Source: an uncultured Clostridium sp.
Lineage (GTDB): Bacteria > Bacillota > Clostridia > TANB77 > CAG-508
NCBI GenBank assembly: GCA_900553125.1
Contig: USCB01000017.1
Coordinates: 1-36,677, forward strand
Reading direction: 5' to 3'
Length of the DNA: 36,677 nt
Translations under genes and position numbers: made by a program
In this document: positions 34,988 to 36,677 of the stretch, in pieces
Position numbering within the stretch: position 1 is the stretch's first letter
Layout of the letters: every line of letters begins with the position of its first letter
Notes under the pieces: generated by a model
Seen by the model: the letters and a program-made list of their open reading frames with translations, nothing else
Databases searched by the model: none
Told to the model about the DNA's origin: nothing

Positions 34988-36063
34988 TTAATTTTTCCTC
35001 CAATAACTTTTGTAATATATTTAAGTGATTTGTTTCTTTCATCCTCAAGTTTTTTTTCTATATTTTTATAATCTATTTTATCTTTTATGATTTCTTTTAA
35101 ATTTTCGACATCATAAATTATTCTGTTTTCTAGTCCTAATTTATTTAGCAAACTAATTATTCTTTCAGGACGTTTGGATGGTAACATCACAAAAAATTCT
35201 TTTTTGTAAATTATAGAAAATACTGTACCATGAAAAGAATTTGTTAATATATATTTGGAAGATTTAAAATAGTTTAAAAATTCCAATGGTCCTGAGGTCG
35301 CAATACTTTTAATACTATCTATGCCAAATTTTTGTTTAGAAAATGTATATATTTTTTCTAATTTTTTTTCTTTTCTGATAAAATTGCTCAATTGAGCAAT
35401 TTTATCATTCTTTCCAAGAATATACAAAAGTAAACAATTTTGATTATTTATTACAGTCGTTTTGGTATTCCAATATTCAGTTCTTAAAAGTAATGTAGGA
35501 TCGACATTTAATTCTGCCTTAATATTATTGGAAAGTAATTTATTATAAGTGGTTTCTTCTCTTACAGAAATAGCTTCAAAATCACTACTATTTTTGATTA
35601 TTCTATTTATATCATTTATTTTATCATCTCCAGTACTTGCTGCATAAGATATTTTTTTTACATTAATGTTCTCTAAAAAATATACATCTGCTTCATTTTC
35701 TGTTATTTCAGAGTTCCATACTTGATCACTACCAATTATTACATAATCATATTTTTCTTCACATAGTTTTTTTAACTCATCATAGCTTTTTACATCATTT
35801 GTCAAAATAAGATTATTTTTAATAAAATTATTATATCTCTTTTTTCTTATATAATTAAAAGGTAATGTTAAAACTGACTTAATTAAATTTGACATAGATG
35901 AAAATTTAATTAATTTATTATTTTTACCTATATGTTTACTTTTATAGTTTATTACTTCTACTTCATAATTATAAGCCTTCAAAAAATCTTGCAATGCCAT
36001 ACATTGTAATACTCCTCCATAATTTATTACATTATGAAATGTTAATATACCAATTTTTTTCAT
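34984..36063 (-). CDS. Polysaccharide pyruvyl transferase family protein
   Basis: 359 residues. IGILTFHNVINYGGVLQC (4-21), YDYVIIGSDQVWN (105-117) and TNSFHGTVFSIIY (about 290-302) are the three main blocks of PF04230. Members move a pyruvyl group from phosphoenolpyruvate to a sugar as a ketal, making the polymer acidic; CsaB uses this to mark wall polymers for SLH-domain proteins. AAAGGA precedes the ATG. Confidence 0.93.
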   Translation of the reverse strand: MKKIGILTFHNVINYGGVLQCMALQDFLKAYNYEVEVINYKSKHIGKNNKLIKFSSMSNLIKSVLTLPFNYIRKKRYNNFIKNNLILTNDVKSYDELKKLCEEKYDYVIIGSDQVWNSEITENEADVYFLENINVKKISYAASTGDDKINDINRIIKNSSDFEAISVREETTYNKLLSNNIKAELNVDPTLLLRTEYWNTKTTVINNQNCLLLYILGKNDKIAQLSNFIRKEKKLEKIYTFSKQKFGIDSIKSIATSGPLEFLNYFKSSKYILTNSFHGTVFSIIYKKEFFVMLPSKRPERIISLLNKLGLENRIIYDVENLKEIIKDKIDYKNIEKKLEDERNKSLKYITKVIGGKIK

Positions 36064-36094
36064 TATTAATTATTCCTTTCTATCAATAGTAATT

Positions 36095-36677
36095 CTAATA
36101 TTTTTTGTTTTTTATATTCCTTTGTTTTATTCTAAAAACTAAATTGGGAAAAAATATAAACAATGCTAATTTCATTCTTTTTTTAATACTTATATTTTTA
36201 GAAAAAAGTATTTTTAAGCTTTTTTTATCATATATTTTTACTCTAGAAATATTTTTACTGAATTTTATTGTATTATATTTGTTTCTTGCGTACCCCTCAC
36301 ACTGATAGTATAGAGCATTGTATTCAATAAAATTTCTTATATCAGTTTTAATGCAAATACTTTCCAATATTTGATATGCCTCTAATATTGAGAACCACTT
36401 TAGATTATTTTTTTTATTAAAAGAACTTGATGTACTTTGAAAATATGCATATCCTATGTATTCACATTTTTTAATATTATTAATATATTTTGAATATTCC
36501 ATATTGAATAATAAATCTTCACATACAGAAATTTCTTTATTAAAAAATATTTCTTTATCTTTTATTAGTTTTAATTTATATACTTTATTCCATAAAAAGC
36601 CATCATCTTCAACTAAAACTTTTCTTTCAAATTCGCTAGTGTTAATAATTGTATTTCTAATTTTTTCTTCTTCATTA
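36095..36677 (-). CDS. GT2 glycosyltransferase, C-terminal part
   Basis: Partial at the right edge: 193 codons are open from 36677 to the stop at 36095. The visible part has VEDDGFLWNKVYKLKLIKDK and ISVCEDLLFNMEYSKYI, the acceptor-side blocks (W-N-K and C/E-D) of GT2 enzymes of capsule loci; the donor-binding N-terminal half with its DxD lies outside. An ATG at 36502 is internal, since the homologous sequence continues upstream of it. It is 31 bases before the pyruvyl transferase gene and belongs to the same unit. Confidence 0.88.
   Translation of the reverse strand, partial: NEEEKIRNTIINTSEFERKVLVEDDGFLWNKVYKLKLIKDKEIFFNKEISVCEDLLFNMEYSKYINNIKKCEYIGYAYFQSTSSSFNKKNNLKWFSILEAYQILESICIKTDIRNFIEYNALYYQCEGYARNKYNTIKFSKNISRVKIYDKKSLKILFSKNISIKKRMKLALFIFFPNLVFRIKQRNIKNKKY

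Noticed and set aside
36095..36502. A complete 135-residue gene starting at the ATG at 36502
   Set aside because: The same frame is open to the window edge and the upstream part carries GT2 sequence (FLWNKVYK), so the ATG is internal.

Overview
The window is about 36.7 kb of very AT-rich DNA. Every gene I can support reads on the minus strand, so transcription runs from high to low coordinates. Gram-positive cell-surface genes (a class D-type sortase with LPxTG-like substrates, CpsB/CpsC/CpsD capsule control proteins, choline-free SH3 and ricin-type wall hydrolases), AGGAGG-type ribosome sites and the base composition suggest a low-GC Bacillota, most likely a member of the Clostridia. I cannot name a genus. 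No rRNA, tRNA, CRISPR array, transposase or phage gene was seen.

Layout in the direction of transcription. (1) 36677-30314: a Wzx/Wzy-type polysaccharide operon entering from outside the window (GT2 glycosyltransferase, pyruvyl transferase, Wzy polymerase, Caps_synth glycosyltransferase, Wzx flippase, acyltransferase 3), followed by a 31-codon relic of another flippase gene. (2) 30138-27604: a surface protein with BspA-like leucine-rich repeats and an LPKTG anchor, with its own promoter. (3) 27584-21922: a promoter-to-terminator unit with a small LAYTG surface protein, a sortase, an unrecognised membrane protein, CpsC, CpsD, CpsB and GalE. (4) 21916-21734: a relic of a membrane protein 3' end. 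(5) 21685-10352: a second polysaccharide set with ABC export (polyprenyl-phosphate glycosyltransferase, coiled-coil GT4, GT2-HAD fusion, Wzt, Wzm, GT2-GT4 fusion, GT-C-like membrane protein), with a strong internal promoter at 19214-19242 and a terminator at 10322-10352. (6) 10294-704: a six-gene unit with a clear promoter and terminator. It joins a membrane glycosylation cassette (GT2, DUF2304, small EamA/SMR-like protein) to two very large secreted proteins, each with five ricin-type beta-trefoils followed by a wall-hydrolase domain (M14 peptidase in one, glucosaminidase plus two SH3 domains in the other), then an unknown signal-peptide/TM protein. (7) 661-1: the start of an AAA-ATPase-like/PD-(D/E)XK family gene leaving the window.

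Together this is a cell-envelope island: it makes and exports at least one, probably two, surface glycopolymers, controls chain length by a phosphotyrosine circuit, anchors surface proteins, and secretes lectin-bearing peptidoglycan hydrolases. The most unusual parts are unit 6, where sugar transfer/flipping genes sit in one transcript with lectin-armed hydrolases, and unit 3, where a sortase and its probable substrate are transcribed with capsule chain-length control. Gene relics at two unit boundaries suggest the island was built by exchange of cassettes. All functional links between units are inference from gene order.
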